From Austropuccinia psidii (taxonomy: Eukaryota > Basidiomycota > Pucciniomycetes > Pucciniales > Sphaerophragmiaceae): a stretch of DNA of 64,000 nucleotides. A program made the position numbers and the translations under genes. Where the stretch lies: NCBI GenBank assembly GCA_023105745.1, contig JALGQZ010000019.1:5766001-5830000 (forward strand). Reading direction: 5' to 3'. Of this stretch, positions 31,541 to 45,272 are shown one piece after another (position 1 is the stretch's first letter; each line of letters starts with the position of its first letter). Under the pieces are notes generated by a model that had not been told where the DNA came from, searched no databases, and saw only the letters and a list, made by a program, of their open reading frames with translations.

Positions 31541-33174
31541 ATTCCATCAGGATCTCAGGTTCATGTGGGTTATGAAAGGAGTGTGGATGGGGGGCGAAGA
31601 AAAAGACCATTGGAAAATGTAACTTGGAGTGTTTTGGTGGCGGGAAATCCAGGATTGACGCTTCATCAAAGTAAGTCATTTTAATTTTGGAGTATAACCT
31701 TTTTAACAATTTGATATGTTTGTTTCATGGGTTAGATATGGCACCTAAAGGCAAGTCAGTGCGATCTCAGGAGCCAATTGAAGATTGTGAGTATGACCAG
31801 TCTTCATTAATGTTTTGATGTGTTAACTGATGATGTGCATGGCAGGTGATGAACTTTATGCATCTTCACCTCTGGTCCATAAAGAGAAAGTCACTGGACG
31901 GCATAATCCATATGCCTCCAAACCAAGAACAGCTCATGCCAGTTCATCAAGAGAAAAAATGGTGGATGATGAGGATGAGAACATGTCTCCGACTCAAATG
32001 GAAACAAATGATGAACCAAGGAGGGACAATTTCACCGCGCATGAGCATGGCACTCAGTCAAATAGTGAGTTCACCCATCCTCAAATGCCCCTTGCCCAGA
32101 GTATGCTTGAGCAATCTGAGGTCAGACAGCAAAGGAATCAGGCTCATAAAGCTCACAATGTTCCGAAATGTGCAAGGCAGAAGGAGCAACAAAAATAGCT
32201 GAAAGAAGAACTTCCAGATAATGTCTATGGAATGAGATCAGCAGTACATGCCCATTGCCTGTTCCTACTCAAAGCTAGGGATAAGGATTTTTCCTCACTA
32301 CCAGCACCACCAAGCACAGAAGAGTGTAAAATTCCAATTCAAGTGGCTGGTCATTTCGGATATGTTGCCGAGGATGTTTTCAATGAGCCATAAACACAGG
32401 TTCAGTCTCAGGGTTTCCACAGCTACTGGAAAATGAGCTCCACAAGCTAGGACTAAAGCGATTCACTTGGGACTGGGAGAGCTCATGGTAACTTCTGTTC
32501 AATGGGCTTATGTCTATGGTGTTTTACCATACATTCCGTCTCGCACTGGTCAGCACCAAGTATCATCATTACTGTTGGAACAAGGATCATAATAACTATG
32601 GGGTCGTGGCGGGTTTAATGGAGAAATATTTCACTTATTTGAAAAGAGAATGGAAGTCTTTTCAAAAGGATGTGGAGTATTTGGTTAACAAGAAGGAGAA
32701 TTAAAAGCTCGCAAAGATTTGTCAAAGGGTTAGTTACTGTATCTCTTCTCCATTATGAGCAAAGACAGATGATGATATACGTGATTATGTGCAGACCTGT
32801 GAGCCAGCTAAATTTCCCATTCTAGCATCACAATTCAATGACCCTTGAGTATGCTCAGATACTGAGGAGTTACTGGAAAATGGCAATCAAGTTTACCGCA
32901 AAGTGGGATAATGCTGGAGCTCCCAGTTATTTAATGAATTGGTATTAAAAATGGATTGAGACATAGAGTTTTTTAATCACATTAAAAAAAGGGTAAAAAA
33001 ACTATTGATAGGTTGCCAGAATTGCGATTGACAGATAATGGTGATATTCTGGAAGGCTTATCATTTCAGGTATTTGATCAAGATTGGCTCAAAAGCTGTA
33101 GTAAGATGCAGACTAGCACCCTCAAAATACTTGACATGCCAGTTATTTGTCCAAATGGTGATGCTCTGCAATAA
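31541..33174 (+). pseudogene. protein Z copy in E2, degenerate
   Basis: Matches protein Z of E1 from inside its first exon, with the same two introns. It has several stops (for example TAG near 32198, TAA near 32391 and 32702) and small deletions. The first part of exon 1 was lost at the LTR insertion. Confidence 0.85.
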
Positions 33175-33345
33175 CTTAGTAATTTAAATGTATAGCACCA
33201 TTACAAATTAACATTTTGCGAATTATTTGTGCAGGTGTAATACACTCGGATCATTATTTCTTAAAGATGCAACAACTTGCTAAATATGTCAGAATATAGA
33301 CAGTATGAGTTGGACTGTATCACTGTCTCCCTTAGAAATAATACT

Positions 33346-35896
33346 CTATTGCTCATTTTCATTGAGGAAATATTGAAGGAGTTCAATCCAGCTCATGGTG
33401 TTCATAATTGTGGACCTGTTCCAGGGTGCGCAGGTGTGATCAACTTGGTCAAACACAAATTATATAATATCAGTAAGGCTCACGCAGCTCATGATTTTTT
33501 CTTTTCTTGGACCTATTGGTGTTTGGAAAAGGGCATTTCCATAAGGAAGGATTTTAGAATAGCAATACAATCAGGGTCAAAGATGAGCTTGAAAGGTACC
33601 TTCCGCATGTTGACCTCAACTGAATGAGGAGTGATATAGTGGATGACCTTTACGGGTTGTCGTTGGCCAATACGATGGATTCGATCAACAGCCTGAGCCT
33701 CAATGGCTGGGTTCCAATTGGGATCCTGGAAATTTGGATGTCAGGGGCCACAAATCAGGGTAGAATTTTGGGGGTCCCCTCACCATTAAATAGACAATAT
33801 TAGCAAAGCTATATTGAGGCCAGTTCCAGCTGCAGCAATGGATGCAATCAGTACTTCACATTCAGGATTATTGAAGAAATTCTACAGTGCCTTCTCCTGT
33901 GCTCGTGCTGCAATTGTTCCATCAATATGTGCTGAAAGGATAGCGTGATGGGCAAGTGCAATACCAATTCTACAATATAAAAAAGTCAGATGGATGCATA
34001 TTAGAATTAACACACAAATCTATAACTTGGGTCCATTGGGTATAAACCACCAATTTGGTTGGACCACACCTTGTTTGTTTGTTCTTCATTAAGCTTTGTA
34101 GGAGGTGTGCAATTTTACTACTCATCATGCATTTTTCCACATCCACAATAGTTCGTGTGATTGTTGGGGAGTTATCTGGAGTGCTCCTGCCCTTGGGGTC
34201 TTCCAAATCTGCCTTTGCAATTGTGTTGAGCATGATATGATGGTTAAAACATATTCACAGCTTATTAATATTTCTGAAAAATTCTCCTGGTCCTTTGCTT
34301 TTGGATGATAGGAATTCTTCATGTAATGTGGAATATTCTTGCTACATGGTCAGGCTGAGTGGGAGCAGCTCATAATGATGGCTAATATTGGGGGGGGATT
34401 TGAGATGTGTGGTTTTGGTGTGGCGCAAACTTAAATGCCGCAATGCCAAATGCAAAATATCATTGCAACCTTTGTAAAGACTACTCAGGATGAATGGTGA
34501 CCAGTTATATTGATTGGGGCTCTGGGGTTGAGTGATGAATGATATTATGCCCAAAAGGTCATAAATGGTGTTGTGAATAGGTGTGCCTGTTAAGCATATT
34601 TGACGGGATGAAAGGAGGCTATTAATGGAACGGTGAGTGGCAGTGTATTGAGAGCAAATATAGCTATAAGATGGGGCAAGGGTTATTGGATATAAAAGGT
34701 AATTTGAATCATTTAAGCTCAGACACTCACTGTGCTTCATCCAAAATTATACGATGCCAATTGATTTGAAAAATGAATGATGTAGAGGTATTGGTTTGCT
34801 TAAATTCTTGGGTGATAGTATTGTAAGAAGTGATGATGATATCATATTTTAAGATGTCGGACTCAAAGAATGAGTAACAAGTGGGAGCATGGTAGATTTT
34901 GGCATGCAGCGCTCCAGCCTGACCATGCTTGGATATTTCTGATTGTCAGTTGGTAATTAAGCAAGGGGGGCAGATGATCATGGTGGGCATGGAGCGATGG
35001 GGGTTTGAAATCATCCACTCCTTGGAGGTACCAATTAGAGCAATGTCCTGAATGGTTTTACCTAATCCCATATCATCCGCAAGCAGTCCTCCAAGAGGGG
35101 TATTGGTCGAAAGGGATTCAAATGAGCTAACAACCTTGTTTGTAATGATGTGCCTGGAATTAAAAGTGCATCCTGGGGGTGGGGTGGCCCAACGTTTATG
35201 GTCTGATTGGCCATTGGGGATTTCTCGACCCCAGAGAAAAGCTAGTCCGGTCTTTTGATGAGGGAGGAGGGGGGTTTGAATAATGGCATGGGGCGGGGCC
35301 ATCGTGGGGAGGTCTGATCTGCTGGGTAATTGTATCAGTTTTTGCTTGGAAATCAATGATGAAACAAAAGGATATGAAGCTGGCGTCAAGTTTGAAGCAG
35401 GAAATGTGGGAGTAAGGAGTTTACATTGACTATCAGTATTACAGTCATATTCTTTGGGCATTTTAAGCTTGAAATCTTGTGTTCGAAAGCTTTCCATTAT
35501 GAATAGAATGTTTGGATACCATGTGAAGAACATCCCTGCTAGATTGGGTTTCTGAGACGAGGAGGGATCATTTGCATCAGTCATAAATACTCCCTCAACA
35601 AATAATATTTGAGTAGGATTGGATTGGAAATTTTTAATCCATGCCCCACCAGGACCACAGTACATGAAAGTTTTTGGTGCCCCAAGGAATGGTATCAAGG
35701 TTTTGGAAAGGCTTCCAGGGAGAGAGCCAATAGCACGCTGGTGATTGGGGAGATATACAAATATGTTGTGCTGATTGTGCCATATGATAATCCAAGAAGC
35801 TAAGTGGGAATTCTCAGTATTTAAGGTTATATAACTGTTTATTTGAATACAAATATTAATCATCCCAAAGCAAAGTGGTTGTGAAGGGGGTGACAG
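33346..35896 (-). pseudogene. SNF2 ATPase copy in E2, degenerate
   Basis: All exons of the E1 gene can be followed. The start codon at 35896 has changed from ATG to CTG, the fifth exon has a stop, and the frame is broken between the Walker A part (35863-34946) and motif III part (34740-34342). ADDMGLGKT is still readable. The last exon keeps its reading frame. Confidence 0.85.
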
Positions 35897-38126
35897 GATG
35901 GCTATTTCAAATTATTTGGGGACAGTTGCATATTATATGATTGGAAAGGGTTAGTAAAGGGAATGAAGATAAATAAGGGCAGGTGGGGAACTTATATGAG
36001 AGGCAGCAATGGGCTCAAGGGGGGAGGCCTGTGGTTACTTGCATGGTCTTGATGGAGGTGGGCCTCTTGGGCGCATAATTTTCATATCCAATTTGGGGAA
36101 TATATCAAGGAAAGGTGGCCAAAATGTGGGTGCACCGATATGACTTCTGGATCTGCAGAAATTTACGAAACCTTTGGTGGAACAAGGTTGACATTAGCAT
36201 ATCGGAAATTGGGTGGGTTGTAGCAACTTATTGTGGAGGGGCATATTAGAGGCATGCAGCCATGTTTGCTGGTGTGACAGCAAACAATGAGCATATATTC
36301 CCCAGGTTAATTGCCGCACAGGGACCTCCTGGGCAATGTTGGCGGTTTTAAAGGGCAATATCACTGTGGGGATGTTTGTTTGTGGGCGGGTGAGATATGT
36401 TTGGTGGCATGCCACCAAACATGCGCTTGGTTTTGCCTGAAGTTTTTTGCTGACTGATGCCTACTGGGTTTCCAGGGAGGAATGTGTGGCATGATCAAAG
36501 GTGGCGTGGGCCGTGATCCGTGATCCACATATACATTCACCCCTATTGAATTTGAGGCGGGTACAAATCCAGCAAGATTGGCATCATGGTATTTGCCTCA
36601 TGTGTGTACTAAACTCCGGCTAAAGAGGCCACCCGCCCAAGGGATGTTTTGGCTGCAAGCCAGGGGCCACAACATGCGCGGGGCGTGTGAGAAGGTGCAG
36701 AAAATCACCTGCGGTGGGAGATCCCCATGAAAACATAACCAGCCTCAGAATACACAGGTTGGGATTATTCTAATGCGCATGAGGCTGAAGCAAATGCACA
36801 CTGATTGGCCTCAGGTTTCCACGCGCAAGCGGGTGCGTCTGCAGTAAAGATGACCACCTGACCAAGAAAATTGCCAGGCGGAAGACTGGCAGTAAAATTT
36901 TGCCCAGGCGTGTGAAATTTGTCTGCGTATGACCCGTCGGGGGGTGTGTATGAAAGCGTGTGGCTGCCCGCCAATGAGCACGCACAATGAACAAGCGGGG
37001 CCAGTCAAAGTTTGCCCAACAATGGCACAGGAGTGACTCCACTGTTTGTATATGACCCAAATAATAAGTCATCCCATTTTGACCCACTTTCATTAACTTG
37101 GATTACATCCACACCTTTGCCGTAGTTAGGCAGAGCTCTCCAACAAGGTGCATCAAAGGGATGCAGTTGAGATATATGACTCGATGGCTTTACGTGATTG
37201 CATGTTACATTGTTAAACAACTTTTGATTTGCCCGCAGCATACATTTACAAAGGTGTACTGCATACTACAGTGTTGGCTGTACAGATTAGGAAGGTGTAA
37301 TACTACTTCAGCCTGCATGCATATAGCCAATGGGTATCCACCTTGCAATTGTTTGCATATACATAGCTCATGTGCCACATGCTCAGCATTGCGTTTCACC
37401 CGATTTTCACATGCAAGCTGAGCATGTCATGGTCAAAAGCACCGTGTGGAAGTGCTCAGTAAAGCCATGGTCCGGAACATTTTTGCAATAGTTCATTGGA
37501 AGGGTCAGTTTGGAGCACTTCATCAAAGTGTGTGAAATGCTGCACCTGGCTGAAATGTCATCTGATGCTGTGCCAAATGCTCAGATTGTGTGCATACAAA
37601 AACGATGGAGAAATGGCTCAGCATTGTGCATTTGATATTTTTATATCAATAGTTCAATTACTGTGCAATTAAAATGTTCAGCCACTGAGCAGTTCAATTA
37701 TGACCCGAAAGCAAACCTGAGCAATGGGTTGAGGAAAGCTCACACTATCTTCACTTGTCTTACAGCCCCCCCCTTTGTTCAAATACTATTACCAGGCCAT
37801 ACGGCCGGTAATTTTGCCGCGGTCACTTGTGACCAAATGCACCACGTTCTTTTCTGCATGGGGCATTTGGGAATTGCACCCACCATGCACAATCAACGAG
37901 GGCCTCACAACCACCCTCCTAGGTTATTGGGTGGCTATTTAAGGAAACAAAGGGGATTTGACTGAGCTTTACAATTCACTCAATAGTAATACTCAGCCAG
38001 AACCCCATTGTTCTTCTGCCTCACGCCAGCGTTTGCTGCAACTGAGATTCAATTTTGCCCACACGCCTTGAAGCTGAGACTTTTGCGGGTGCTGAAACTG
38101 CTGAGATCGTCTCAGCTTCACCATGG
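35897..38126. other. non-coding region of E2 between SNF2 and W
   Basis: Counterpart of 18784-21391 with one copy instead of two of the duplicated block. It holds the hairpin at 36263-36286, the palindrome at 36397-36422, and many CTGAGC/GCTCAG hexamers at 37380-38120. No gene. Confidence 0.6.
36397..36422. repeat. intergenic palindrome, E2
   Basis: Perfect 26-base palindrome with half site ATGTTTGGTGGCA. Compared with 19283-19308 both arms changed CG to TG/CA, so symmetry is kept. Confidence 0.9.
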
Positions 38127-38134
38127 TATAAAAG
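38127..38134 (+). promoter_or_regulatory. TATA box of W copy in E2
   Basis: TATAAAAG in the same context as 21392-21399. Confidence 0.5.
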
Positions 38135-38551
38135 ACCATCTTCACACAACAAGCCCTTCACTTTCTTTCTCACCCGCTCCACTTCTTTCCAGCTCACCTG
38201 CTGTTGTCCTTCTTGTGCGTATTCCCCTTGGTCTTCGTGCCTTTCCATTCTTTTCTTTTGCACTCCACTGAACCCACTCCCCTTCCTTTTTCCTGTTTGT
38301 TTTTCCTGCTGATCCTTTCAGACCCCCACTTCTATCCACCTCATGTGTTACCTCCATTTTAAACTTTTGTCATCCTCATGTTCTGAACTTAATACTTTTT
38401 TTTCTCCTCTTCCATACTTTTAAACACTTTGGACTAGAGTATTTTTATTTTGTTTCTGTTTTAAATTTATCTAATTAATTTTACGGCTTCATTTTATTTC
38501 TTGATTTTTTACTTTCTATTCAGTTACTTAGCTCAATTGTTTTGTTTTTAG

Positions 38552-39815
38552 ATGTTGTGCACTTTATGCACCAAGCAGGCTATCCCCTGCGTGTGTACCT
38601 CAATGACGACCGATGCTTGTGATGCTTGCCCACAAGCACACAAGAAATGTTTGTTTGTTGTCCGCCCCTTCCGACCACGAGGCCAGAGGAGTTCTCGCCC
38701 AAGATGCCCTTGCAAGGACTCCTTTGTGGTCAACAATGATGAAACCATATCTGAGCGCGAATGGACACCAGGACCTCGAGCAGGCCGATGGAAACGATTC
38801 CGGACGATTAGCCCTGTCCCCTCAAGCATCGCTTTGTCCACCCCCACTCCTAGGCCACCATCCAATGGTCACTTCACTCCTTGACCTGAGCAAAGTGATT
38901 ATCCAGCCAATGAAGGATGGCAATGGTGAGAGGACATTCAAAATTGGGCCAATTGTCACCATGTCTTGTCACCGATGGGATTTAAATGCCAAAGTAAGTT
39001 TTCTTTCTCCTCCTTATCTCATTTCTCTTCACGCAATAATACTGACTTTTTTCCTTTGCTCAAGGAACAAAACCCCCGAACCCCCCCCCGACAAGACTCT
39101 CCTGTTCCTAGTTTCCCTGGCGAGCAAACGCCGCAGCAACCCACTGCAGGCCCGAGTGGCACCTGATGGTCAGAGGAATTATTCTGCGGTTAGAAGCCAA
39201 AGTTTCATTTCATTTTCACTTTCACTGTTGAGTCATGTTAACTGACTCTTACTTCTTTTTTAGAGCCCTCCCAAACCAAAGAGCGACCTATTCCTGGCCC
39301 GAGTCCATCCTCCTAACCACCTGAAGACAATACAACTTGTGAGCCAGAACCTGAGGTGGCTCCTACGCAATCCACGGAGGAACCTTTTGGTAAGTCCCAA
39401 TTTCACTTTTTTAACTCTACTCAACTTTTCCTCACCCCTCCTTCGACTATCTCCAGCTCGTCTGGCCACTCCCCGCTCCATCATTATCATTGACTATATG
39501 CCCGTTGGATCCCCCCCTCCCCAGAGATCGCTTCCAGTGAAAAGCCCCTCTCATTCCCACAATGATGCTCGCCAGGAATTCACTGACTTACGACCGACTT
39601 TGATGATTCCTTGAGCCATCGTCCACGAATCAATCAACCGAATCTTGTTGGAGCATCGCCACTTGCTCCACATGATTCCTTTCGTGGATGCAACTCATCG
39701 AAATGAGATGCACCGGGAATTCGGGGAGGAACTAAACTCCCTCCTTGCCCAGGCACTGGAGGCTTATCCAAAGGAGGACATCACCGGGATAGTCTGGAAA
39801 TACTTAGAAAAATAA
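38552..39815 (+). pseudogene. protein W copy in E2, degenerate
   Basis: Same four-exon layout as E1. The first exon stops early at 38882-38884 (TGA where E1 has CGA), later parts have further stops, and a large piece of the Pro-rich exon is missing before the conserved C-terminal helix region. The Cys motif is still visible (CTLCTKQAIPC). Confidence 0.85.
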
Positions 39816-40229
39816 AAAAATTTCAAAAAAATCTCATTATTTCCTCTTTTTATTATTTGTAAGACTTTCTTTCAAATAAAGTATTTGTATCCAATGATTC
39901 ATATTTTCCATTTGTATTACATTCTTTTCTCACATGACATTATATTTTCCCCAATGGTTCAAATATCCTATTGCATGAGAAAAAATTTATAAGTGCCCCA
40001 CCAAAAGTTTGAGTGAGTATTTGTTTGTGTGACCCTCTTTTGCCAAAAATGGGCCAATAGTCGCCGTTACCGTCTCCTATATTTTCTTCTTCAATGGTTT
40101 AGAGCAGTATCAATTCTTACCTGTAAAAAAGCGGAAGGTTCCCGCATGTGAGCAATCCACTCCAGATTCGTGAGACATTGCCTTTCCTATGGTCACACGC
40201 TATTAATCTTAGTCATTTATTGAATTGTT
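39816..40229. other. 3' region of W copy, E2
   Basis: AT-rich, matches 23181-23589. No gene. Confidence 0.5.
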
Positions 40230-40915
40230 TAAATTGTTGGGAACCTTCCCAAGTGTAAGGATTGGCGTGTGAATTGTTGGGAGCCTGCACAGGCCTAAGG
40301 ATTGGCGTGTGAATTGTTGGGAACCTGCACAGGTGTAAGGATTGGCATGTGAATTGTTGGGAGCCTGCACAGGAGTAAGAAATTGTCAGCATTGTGGGGA
40401 ACCTTCAATAGGGTAAGGATTGGCATGTGAATCGTCGGAAGCCTTTACAGGCATAAGGAATTTTTAGCATTTTTGGGAGCCTTCACCAGCGTAAGGATTG
40501 GTGTGTAAATTGGCGGGAGCCTGCACAGGCATAAGGATGGGCGTGTGAATTGTTGGGAGCCTGCACAGTCATAAGAATTGGCGGATGAACTGTTGGCAGC
40601 CTGCACAGGCATAAGAAATTGTCAGCATTGTTGGAAACCTTTACAAGTGTAAGGATTGGCATGTGAATTGTTGGAAGCCTGTACAGGCGTAAGGAATTTT
40701 TAGCATTTTTGGGAACCTTCACAAGTGTCAAGATTGGCGTGTGAATTGTCAGGAGCCTGCACAGGCATAAGGGTTGGCATGTGAGTTGTCGGGAACCTGG
40801 ACAGGCGTAAGGATTGGCATGTGAAGCGTTGGCAGCCCGCATAGGCGTAAGGAACTTTTAGCATTGTTGGAACCTGCACAAGCATAAGGATTCACGTGTG
40901 AAGCATTGGTATCCT
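40230..40915. repeat. minisatellite M2 of E2
   Basis: Same 40-base type repeat as 23590-24215, with more irregular units. Confidence 0.85.
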
Positions 40916-40940
40916 GGACAAGAGAAACAAACCAGGACAT

Positions 40941-40966
40941 ATGTACGATGGCATGCCACCGTACAT
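40941..40966. repeat. intergenic palindrome, E2 (M2/Tet gap)
   Basis: Half site ATGTACGATGGCA; identical to 24227-24252. Confidence 0.85.
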
Positions 40967-41091
40967 AATTCACTTCACCAATTTTTCATGTGAGCCACCC
41001 CATCTCCCGCACTCGAAACCATCCAATCCTGTTGTATATTGTCCTCTGCCTTACCCCACCATCATTTACGCAACACACATGCAAATCTCTT

Positions 41092-42460
41092 CATTCTTTT
41101 AATTGGAATGAGATTGTATTACCATCCCTGATTTGATAGCCCGCTCTCTTGCCAATCTCATAATAGCCATGGCTTTTTTGCTAACGTTCTTGAGCATTGT
41201 GCGGACATACCCACTAGTGTCGTGCTTTTGTTGTCCTGTGCTGGATCAGTATAATGAACAAATGTACTACTGGCCCACACTAACTGAATGAGCCCATGAC
41301 ATGCAGATAGATTAATCCAAAAATGCTCATTTGGGAAAATCAATTTTCCCCCTGTACACCGCTTTGACGCATCTCTTTGAATTTGGGCGGTCGGCTTATC
41401 AGCTTGAAACCACCATCCAAAGCATACAGCCATGCATCCTTATCAAGATGAGGTGAGTTTTTTAATCCATTCATGGTGAAAGTGAGTGCGGAAGCAAACT
41501 CGCATGCACCCTGATTTGCGGGAATATCCCCTTCATAGTTGACTTGATCAAAAGACGCAACCCCCAATGAGTTGTAGCAATTTTGAATCTTCTCAAAGAA
41601 ATTATCCCCAGAATATTGTAAGGATTGACCTAGAATGCAACCCACTGAGCTAAGATTGGAACCTCGGTCCCGCCATTCATCTTTTGCATTTTCAATTTTC
41701 CCAACACTTCCATACAGACCAAATTGTTCATTCTTTGTGCTGCATTTGCGCCACCCAATTGCGACAATAAATCCCTCCAGTAATGCTCCATTTGTTGCAA
41801 TTGGGTCAGTGAATCTCTTTTCACGAAATAGGAATTGTGATAATTCATCCCATTGATTGACCTTGACTTCACTCATTGTTGTGAATGGTCGGAATTTGAC
41901 AAGGGCAATGAGTAATCCGGTTGAAGAGAAAATTGCCACATGGCCAAAGTGAATGAGTTTGATATGATTGACATCCACAACCCTCCTAATTTCACTTGGG
42001 GTGATATTTGCTGATCCTGGCATTGATATTTGTGCTGTTGGGCAAGAGGAGGAAAACAACCTATTGATTTGGGTCGTTTTGCACTCATTTGTCTTTTGGG
42101 ATCTCCCACTATTCCCGAGTGGTTGAGGGATCACTATGTTTTGAAGCAGACAAGATATCAGATACTGCTTCCTGCAATTTGAAGCTAAGGAGTTTTGAGT
42201 CCACAATGGTTCCCAATGCCCAAGGAGCTTTCTTTGGCACACATCCTTTAACTTCCCTGTTGGAGCCCAAATCAGATTGGCACAATCTGAACCGACTAAA
42301 GCCAATGTTCTTCCGTGGGGCCCAATGAGGGTGCCACATAAATGTGGAGGCATATATATATACACTGAGATTAAGCAAGCAACTCACACTTTCCTTCCTC
42401 AGCCCAACACTTTCTCGTGAGTTCCCTTTTACACAATTTTCCTTTTTTTGTGAATGGCAT
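41092..42460 (-). pseudogene. Tet-like oxygenase copy in E2, frameshifted
   Basis: Start at 42460 with the same basic N terminus. The frame is open across the region deleted in E1, through the HLD iron motif (SPHLDKDAWLYA). A frameshift just after that point moves the distal His segment (FVHYT) into another frame (41433-41158), and the tail is altered. The long first frame supports the ancestral gene structure. Confidence 0.8.
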
Positions 42461-43038
42461 GCTTGCAGCAGAAAATGAAATGAAACCAAATGATTACTGA
42501 TTTATTAATATCACCTGAATTGGATTGCGGTCGATGACTCTTTTTTAATTGCGGCTAAAAAGAAAGATCACACCTGACCTTCGCAAATTCACCATCTCAA
42601 ATATGTGAACCTGAAAGTTTCAGTGGATAGTGCATTATTCAATTTGACATATTGATGCTCTCATTCAATCACTTTCCAATCCAGCCATTTGGAATATCGC
42701 AAGCACATGCAAATGCAATATGAATCCTCCTGCGGATCCCTAGTTATCCTAGTCCTCTTGAAAGCCACAGGAACAATTGGCATATTATGGGCTGGCGGCA
42801 AGTGATAAATGCAACCTCCCGCTGTGCCCCCGCATGTGCTACTTGCGTGCACAACTGCCTGACTCAGCTTGCGTCTTGGCGGAGTATTTTCAATGATGTA
42901 CAGAGGCATGCCGCTGTACAATTACTATTGGTATTCAGACTGTGGCATCCCGGAAGTAGTAGGATAGGAAATCATGATTATTAAATTCATAAATAACTCT
43001 GCAAAATTCAATTGCAATCTATCTAGTACAAAGCTAAT
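42461..43038. other. intergenic region, Tet-like/gene X, E2
   Basis: Counterpart of 25722-26298. No gene; it holds one palindrome. Confidence 0.5.
42897..42920. repeat. intergenic palindrome, E2 (X/Tet gap)
   Basis: TGTACAGAGGCA followed by TGCCGCTGTACA. The outer CG pairs of E1 are now CA and TG, so pairing is kept. Confidence 0.85.
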
Positions 43039-45272
43039 CTAAAATGGGTCAGTCCTGGTTGTGAGTTTAGCTGACCTGGGGACAGTCAAGGTGACCTCAT
43101 CACTTGAATCAAGACGGCGCTTTGCCACCCAGGCATCACCAAAGTCTAATAAAAAGCATTGTGCAACTTCAAATCTAAGAGGTACAGTGGGGTTAAAAGA
43201 CTCTGATGAGAAGAAAATTTTATTCAGTAAATTACATATATACTTATTAGTACGTAGCCACACTGGCTCCACTATATTTTTACCCTCTGAAAGTTTTTTG
43301 GAAATTTCAATTAGTGATAAAACCGCTTTAACTGAGCTTGTTCTCCAGTCATCTGAGCATACCATCAAGCCATGAATCCCAGCCGCACAGAATGCCGCTA
43401 GCATACCATAGCAAATTTGATTTATTGCCAGATTCTTGTGACACATCAAAAGATCTTTGATGGCCTCATTTTTTTTGAGTTTGTGAGTTTGCCTTTGATG
43501 CCATTAACTTTGACCTTTGTATGTGCACGTACCATGTTGTATGCAATCATCAAATGGATAACTGTAGCCATTAGATCTTCCAGGTTCTTGTGCGGCTTTG
43601 TGGATATCTCATTTTCAGCCCCGCCACCTTCATTGCTGAGTTGGGTTTCACATTGCTTTGATTTACTCAAGCAGGAGGAAAGGTATTCAACTGCTCCCCA
43701 TTCAAATCCCAGAGGATCGGTCAAATTTGATGTTGGTGCAACATATGGTTTGGGTGCAATCACATCGTGTGAGACTAAACTAATGGATTCAAACATAACG
43801 TTTTCCCAAAAATGTTTAACAGGATTGGCAGGGTAAAGAAGGCTCTGAACCATTTGGAAGAAGGAGTGTTCAGATTTTGGGAGATTATCTGGAGGTTTAG
43901 CTTATTCCTTCATCAATTTGAGATTCCAAATGTTGTGATCAACAAACGCTTCTGTTTCTGTTGGCTTAAAAAAATTTAACCCTGTATATTGCAATTTATA
44001 TCACCATTCAACAGCCAATAATCATGTATCATGCACAAAGATAAAACTCACCTGCCATCTCAAGGTCCTCCAGCCAAGCCAACATTTTAAGCTCTTAGTT
44101 ACTGATCACCTTAATAACGACAGGCAGGAATGTATGAGCATCCTTTGTTGGTAAATTGTCCCATTGACTTTTGTAAATACTATTGATATTATCAAGCCAC
44201 CTTTTCCATGATTGTTGAGTAATATTGGAATGATAATTCAAAATGCCTGCAAACTCTTCCGTGCGGGATAAAAAAATTCCTTGAAAATTAGCAGACAATG
44301 ACACTTTGGGCTCTGGGTCAGGAATTATATCAGTCATATCTCGTCCCATTGTATCATGTTTAATTGTCTCCCTTTCTTGAAAGGCTTGAATATTCTGAGG
44401 AGAGGCGGGAGGGGTTTCATCATGTATTGTTTCATTGGGTGTCGGGGGGCTTTCAGTATGTGGAGCTTCATCATGGATTGTTTCATTGAGTATGGGGCGG
44501 TTCAGTATGCAGAGGTTCATGATCAATATGGTCCCCTGCAACATTGATCATTTCATCACCTTGATCCCAAGAATACTTTGTGGCTTCAAAGGTATGGCGT
44601 TTTTTGTTTGTTTTTTTGGTTGCATGTATATTTGGTCTTTTTCCTAATCCTTTGCCTGGAAATCCAATTACGACTCAAGATCTTTCAGGTAGAGATGCTC
44701 CCACCTCCACACCTGCCCATATATTGTAAGCAGCTATTTTTATCAATTTTGTTTTGAATTAGTAATGGACTTACAGTTCAAATCCGTTTTGAGCAGGCTC
44801 ATGACTTCAGAAATCTTTTGACGCACATAATCAGGAATTTTACTATCATTTTGAATTTTTTCAAGCCTTGGGATTGTTTGAGCAATGTTGGAGACAAATT
44901 GTTCCTTGGATATAATTTCCACCTCCCCACTGAAAATTACATCATCTTGCCCATCATCTTCTGTCAGTGCACAAGGTTCAACAGTCTTTTCCTTCTCATA
45001 ACTTTTAAAATTCGGTTTCTGAGAGCTTAGAGGCTGACCTGAAATAAAGGCTATGACACAATATCAGGTTTTGAGAGATTAGAAATATTCAAGATGGATG
45101 CATACTCATATTCTGGAAGAACTGGTGGATCTTGATTATCTTCATGTGACTGGCTCTCTACTTCAATGCCTAATTCACGACTACTGGCCATATCAGAGAT
45201 TTAACTTCCACTCTCTGGGGCTGAAGTTGGTTGTTCATTAAGTTCAGTTGAATTTCCAGGGGTTTGGGCCAT
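43039..45272 (-). pseudogene. gene X copy in E2, degenerate
   Basis: All four exons can be followed. Exon 1 has a stop near 45203 (TTAACTTCC on the plus strand), the third exon has further damage, and a frameshift lies near 43466. The C-terminal exon part at 43449-43039 is open. Confidence 0.85.
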
